Shown here: piece after piece, positions 6,065-9,139 of the stretch
Layout: each line of letters begins with the position of its first letter
How positions within the stretch are numbered: position 1 is the first letter of the stretch
Source: Solirubrobacterales bacterium
Lineage (GTDB): Bacteria; Actinomycetota; Thermoleophilia; Solirubrobacterales; Solirubrobacteraceae
DNA: 9,139 nt
Direction of reading: 5' to 3'
Assembly (NCBI GenBank): GCA_003134675.1
Contig: PLBZ01000075.1
Coordinates: 1-9,139 of the forward strand
Notes under the pieces: generated by a model
The model's database searches: none
What the model saw: the letters and a program-made list of their open reading frames with translations, nothing else
What the model was told of the DNA's origin: nothing
Position numbers and translations under genes: made by a program

Positions 6065-6967
6065 ATGACACGCCATTTTCTTACAGGGGCGGAGCTCACG
6101 GCCATGGAGCTGGACGCGCTGCTCGAGCGTGCCATGGAGCTGAAAGCCGCGCCGCGCTCCTCGCATGCGCTTGCCGGACGGAGCGTCGCGTTGATCTTCC
6201 AGAAGCCCTCGACCCGTACCCGGCTTTCGTTCGAGGTCGGCATCCACGAGCTGGGCGGCCACCCCGTCGTGCTGCGCGCCGAGGAGCTGCAGCTCTCGCG
6301 TGGAGAGGCGCTGCGCGACACCGCCCTCGTTCTCTCCCGCCACGTGGCCGCGGTCGGTGTGCGCACGGGACCGCACGAGACGCTCGAAGAGCTCTCCCAG
6401 CACAGCTCGATCCCGGTGATCAACATGCTCACCGCCCTGCACCACCCCTGCCAGGCGTTGGCCGATCTGCTGACACTGCGCGAGGCATACGGATCGCTTG
6501 AGGGCGTACGCGTCGCCTACGTCGGCGACGGCAACAACGTCGCACGTTCGCTCGCCGTGCTGGGCACGCTCGCAGGGATGGACGTCGCGGTGGCCTCGCC
6601 TCCCGGCTATGCCCTGGAGGAGGACCTCGCGCTCGGAGCCGGCGCTTCGGGAACGTTGACGCTGCACACCGATCCCCGCGAGGCCGTGGCGGGCGCGAGC
6701 GCGGTGTACACGGACGTGTGGGTGAGCATGGGCGATGAGACGACCGCCGCCGAGCGCCGCAGCGCGCTCGCTCCCTACAAGCTCGACGACGCGCTGCTCG
6801 ATGCCGCCGCCCCGGGCGCGTTTGCGATGCACGACCTGCCCGCGCACCCGGGTGAGGAGATCTCCGCGGAGGTCCTCTACGGATCCCGCCAGCGCATCTG
6901 GGACCAGGCCGAGAACCGCCGCCACGCGCAGAAGGCACTGTTGGAGCTGCTCGTGGCGCCCGCATGA
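6065..6967 (+). CDS. argF: Ornithine carbamoyltransferase (HCLP motif altered to HDLP)
   Basis: The enzyme makes citrulline from ornithine and carbamoyl phosphate in arginine synthesis. The 300-residue protein carries the family motifs in order: FQKPSTRTRLSFE (45-57) with STRTR at 49-53 for carbamoyl phosphate, HHPCQALADL (126-135), VGDGNNVARS (153-162), and TDVWVSMG (216-223) with Asp217 and the SMG loop for ornithine. Later come MHDLPAHPGEE (255-265) and DQAENRRHAQKALL (280-293) with Arg285. The residue before LPA, normally the active-site cysteine (HCLP), is Asp257, encoded GAC. The rest of the site looks intact and SMG points to ornithine, but another carbamoyl acceptor cannot be excluded. 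The ATG at 6065 has no ribosome site and may be near-leaderless. The stop overlaps the next gene as ATGA. No other arginine genes are in the window. Confidence 0.88.
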   Translation: MTRHFLTGAELTAMELDALLERAMELKAAPRSSHALAGRSVALIFQKPSTRTRLSFEVGIHELGGHPVVLRAEELQLSRGEALRDTALVLSRHVAAVGVRTGPHETLEELSQHSSIPVINMLTALHHPCQALADLLTLREAYGSLEGVRVAYVGDGNNVARSLAVLGTLAGMDVAVASPPGYALEEDLALGAGASGTLTLHTDPREAVAGASAVYTDVWVSMGDETTAAERRSALAPYKLDDALLDAAAPGAFAMHDLPAHPGEEISAEVLYGSRQRIWDQAENRRHAQKALLELLVAPA

Positions 6968-8394
6968 GCCTTGCGAGCACCGAGCCGCGTCCCCAACGAG
7001 GAGATGAGCTGGAGCTGCGGATCGACTCGCTCGCCTTCGGTGGCGAGGGCGTCGCGCGCCTGGGCGACGGCGGCTACGTGGTGTTTGTGGCCGGCGCCAT
7101 CCCCGGCGATCTTGTGCGCGCGGTCGTGCACAAGCGCAAGCGCAGCTATGCCCACGCTCGCACCGTCGAGATCCTCGAACCAGGGCCCGAGCGGATCGCG
7201 CCCGTGGCCGACCATCCGGGCGTGCCCTGGCAGGTGATCCCCTACGAGCGCCAGCTTCTGGTCAAGAGCGCCCAGGTCGAGGAGGCGCTGCGGCGAATCG
7301 GCCACCTCGACGGCTTCGAGCTCGAGGAGATCGTGCCCGCCGTACAGCCTTGGCGCTATCGAAATAAGCTCGAGTACTCCTTCGGCAACGGTCCCGCCGG
7401 TCTCGTCTGCGGATTCCACGCGCCTGCCGGCGGCAACGAGGTGTGGCCGATGAGCGACTGCCTGCTCGCCTCCGAGCTCGGCAACCGGGCGCATGAGCTG
7501 GGCGCGAGGTGGTGCCGCGAGCAGGGCCTGACGGCCTGGGAGCGCAGCCGCGGGCGCCGGCCCGGCAGCGGTGAGCGGACGGAGGTGCTGGGCCCTGGAC
7601 CCGACGGCAGGCCCCGGCTGCGCAACCTCGTCGTGCGCGAGGGCCGGCGCACCGGCAAGATCCAGGTGCGCCTCGTCACCACACCCGGCGAGCTCGAGAT
7701 CGGCGAGTTCGCCGCAGCGCTTGCCGCCGGCCTCGGCGAGAGCCTGTCCGGCGTGCTCTGGACCCGCTCCGAGCGTCTCGCGGAGACGACCGCGGGCGGC
7801 GAGACCGAGCTCGTCTGGGGGGAGGGAGAGCTGCCCGAGCGCCTCGGTGAGCTCGACCTGCGCATCTCCCCCGAGGCGTTCTTCCAGACGAACACCGAGA
7901 TGGCCGAGCTGCTGTACGAGGTGGTGGTGCAGTACGCGGCCCTGGAGGGCTGGGAGCGCGTGTACGACCTGTACAGCGGGATCGGCACGATCGCGCTCAC
8001 CCTCGCTCCGCGCGCGGGAGAGCTGTGGGGGATCGAGCTGATCGAGGAGGCGGTCGCGGACGCGATCGCAACCGCACGACGCAACGAGATTCCGGGCGTT
8101 CAGTTCTTCGCCGGCGATACCCGTCTCGCCTTGGGAGAGCTGGTGGAGCGCGCCGGCCGGCCCGACGTGCTCGTCGTCGATCCTCCCCGCGCCGGGCTCT
8201 CCCAGAAAGTGGTGCGCCGGATCATCGAAGCCTCTCCCAAGCGCATCGTCTACGTGTCCTGCAACCCGACCACGCTCGCGCCCAACGCCGCTCAGCTCGT
8301 CGAGGCTGGCTGGGTGTTGCGCAAGGTTCGTCCGGTCGACATGTTTCCTCAAACTCACCACATCGAGTCTGTGGCTCTTTTGGAGCGCGGGTAG
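6964..8394 (+). CDS. RlmD/TrmA-family RNA (uracil-5-)-methyltransferase lacking most of the Fe-S site
   Basis: This S-adenosylmethionine-dependent enzyme methylates C5 of a uridine in rRNA or tRNA; which one cannot be told. The 476 residues begin with a TRAM RNA-binding domain (about 12-72, with DSLAFGGEGVARL). A central domain with YRNKLEYSFG (132-141) follows, then the Rossmann methyltransferase domain: FFQTN (306-310), VYDLYSGIGTIAL (333-345), VVDPPRAGL (404-412) and VYVSCNPTTLA (429-439) with nucleophile Cys433. The ending DMFPQTHHIESVALLER supplies the likely base, Glu468. Where RlmD-type enzymes have C-x5-C-G-G-C before the YE-x-QL helix, this one reads VADHPGVPWQVIPYERQL (81-98) with no cysteine. 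Cys166 may be the remnant fourth ligand. The ATG overlaps the argF stop by four bases, so the two genes are probably cotranscribed. Confidence 0.9.
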   Translation: MSLASTEPRPQRGDELELRIDSLAFGGEGVARLGDGGYVVFVAGAIPGDLVRAVVHKRKRSYAHARTVEILEPGPERIAPVADHPGVPWQVIPYERQLLVKSAQVEEALRRIGHLDGFELEEIVPAVQPWRYRNKLEYSFGNGPAGLVCGFHAPAGGNEVWPMSDCLLASELGNRAHELGARWCREQGLTAWERSRGRRPGSGERTEVLGPGPDGRPRLRNLVVREGRRTGKIQVRLVTTPGELEIGEFAAALAAGLGESLSGVLWTRSERLAETTAGGETELVWGEGELPERLGELDLRISPEAFFQTNTEMAELLYEVVVQYAALEGWERVYDLYSGIGTIALTLAPRAGELWGIELIEEAVADAIATARRNEIPGVQFFAGDTRLALGELVERAGRPDVLVVDPPRAGLSQKVVRRIIEASPKRIVYVSCNPTTLAPNAAQLVEAGWVLRKVRPVDMFPQTHHIESVALLERG

Positions 8395-8405
8395 GCTCCC
8401 AAGCG

Positions 8406-9139
8406 ATGCGCGCTGTCACCATCCGCGAGCAGGAGATCGTGATCGAGGAGCACCCCGACCCTATCCCCGGCTCGGGTGAGGTGCTCGTGCGGGTCCACGC
8501 CGCGGGCCTCAACGGGGCGGACATGATGCAGCGACGTGGCCTGTACCCGGCGCCGCCCGGCTCGCCCGCGGATATCCCCGGCCTGGAGCTGGCAGGCGAG
8601 GTGGAAGCGCTCGGATCAGGAGCCGAACGCTTCGCGGTGGGCGATCGAGTGATGGCGATCGTCGGCGGCGGCGGCCAGGCCGAGCTTGCCACCGTGCACG
8701 AGCGCCAGCTGATGCCCGTGCCCGACGCGCTCGATTGGCCCGCGGCCGGCGGCCTGCCGGAGGTTTTCACGACCGCCCACGACGCGCTCTTCACTCAGAG
8801 CCAGCTGCGCCCCGGCGAGCGCCTGCTCGTGCACGGCGGCGCGGGCGGGGTCGGCACCGCGGCAATTCAGCTGGGCCGCGCGGTGGCTGCGCACGTGACG
8901 GCGACCGTCCGCCGACAGGAGTTGCGTAAGCAGGTCTCAGAGCTGGGCGCCGATGCGATATCGCCCGAGAGCTTTATCGAGAGCGGGCTCTATGACGTCA
9001 TCCTCGAGCTGGTGGGCGCCCCCAACCTGGCGGGAAATCTCCAGGCACTGGCCATCGGTGGACGGATCGCCGTCATAGGCGTATCGGCCGGCGCAAAGAG
9101 CGAGCTGAACCTACTGGCGCTGATGGGCAAGCGCGCCCG
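8406..9139 (+). CDS. NAD(P)H:quinone oxidoreductase / zinc-free MDR-family dehydrogenase, C-terminus missing
   Basis: The frame stays open from the ATG at 8406 to the window edge, giving 244 residues of an expected 325-330. The N-terminal GroES-like domain has GEVLVRVHAAGLNGADMMQR (24-43) and GSPADIPGLELAGEV (52-66). The nucleotide-binding motif LVHGGAGGVGTAAIQLG (141-157) begins the Rossmann domain. LNLLALMGKRA near the cut fits the segment after the last Rossmann strands. It lacks the catalytic and structural zinc cysteines of alcohol dehydrogenases and most resembles the quinone oxidoreductases of the PIG3/TP53I3 type, which use NADPH to reduce quinones by one electron. The substrate is a family inference. 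It starts 11 bases after the methyltransferase stop with only a weak ribosome site, so it is probably the third gene of the argF operon. Confidence 0.87.
   Translation, partial: MRAVTIREQEIVIEEHPDPIPGSGEVLVRVHAAGLNGADMMQRRGLYPAPPGSPADIPGLELAGEVEALGSGAERFAVGDRVMAIVGGGGQAELATVHERQLMPVPDALDWPAAGGLPEVFTTAHDALFTQSQLRPGERLLVHGGAGGVGTAAIQLGRAVAAHVTATVRRQELRKQVSELGADAISPESFIESGLYDVILELVGAPNLAGNLQALAIGGRIAVIGVSAGAKSELNLLALMGKRA

Noticed and set aside
6044..6925. 293-codon open frame on the minus strand opposite argF
   Set aside because: It lies wholly over argF, which has all the carbamoyltransferase motifs, and its peptide has no domain-like pattern.
6877..8361. 494-codon open frame on the minus strand, opposite the RNA methyltransferase
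   Set aside because: Its composition follows from the codon bias of the sense gene, it has no family motif, and the plus-strand gene carries every catalytic motif of its family.

Overview
The window is a dense, GC-rich stretch of bacterial chromosome. Genes are packed with ATGA overlaps or gaps of a few bases, several starts are GTG or TTG, and two start codons lack a Shine-Dalgarno but sit just downstream of a TANNNT -10-like element. These traits, and the flavour of the proteins, suggest a high-GC actinobacterium, perhaps of the Thermoleophilia/Solirubrobacterales. The lineage is an inference from memory, not a computed result. I see no mobile element, tRNA, rRNA or CRISPR array, and no stretch over 60 bases without a gene.

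Layout. (1) Bases 1-3392, minus strand: a probable six-gene operon, in transcription order thiE, a four-helix membrane protein, lpd (dihydrolipoamide dehydrogenase), a kappa-GST/2-hydroxychromene-2-carboxylate isomerase-like protein, an 84-residue unknown, and the first 25 codons of a 2-oxoacid dehydrogenase E1-alpha gene that runs off the left edge. (2) Bases 3435-5541, plus strand, divergent from thiE across a 42-base gap: thiO-thiS-thiG, the oxygen-dependent route to the thiazole half of thiamine. (3) Bases 5555-6007, minus strand: a secreted or lipid-anchored cupredoxin, convergent with thiG. (4) Bases 6065-9139, plus strand: argF, an RlmD/TrmA-family RNA uracil-5-methyltransferase, and a quinone-oxidoreductase-like dehydrogenase cut by the right edge.

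How they fit together. ThiO makes the glycine imine, ThiS carries sulfur and ThiG closes the thiazole ring. ThiE joins thiazole to pyrimidine to give thiamine phosphate. Thiamine diphosphate is the cofactor of the E1 subunit encoded at the end of the thiE operon, and Lpd is the E3 of the same kind of complex. Cofactor synthesis and cofactor use therefore appear to share one operon. thiF, thiC, thiD, E1-beta and E2 are not in the window.

The points most worth checking are an ornithine carbamoyltransferase whose HCLP-motif cysteine is aspartate, an RNA methyltransferase that has lost the CxxxxxCxxC part of its iron-sulfur site, the mixed thiE/dehydrogenase operon with two unknown proteins, and divergent thi genes with no room for a TPP riboswitch. 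I found no wholly new system.
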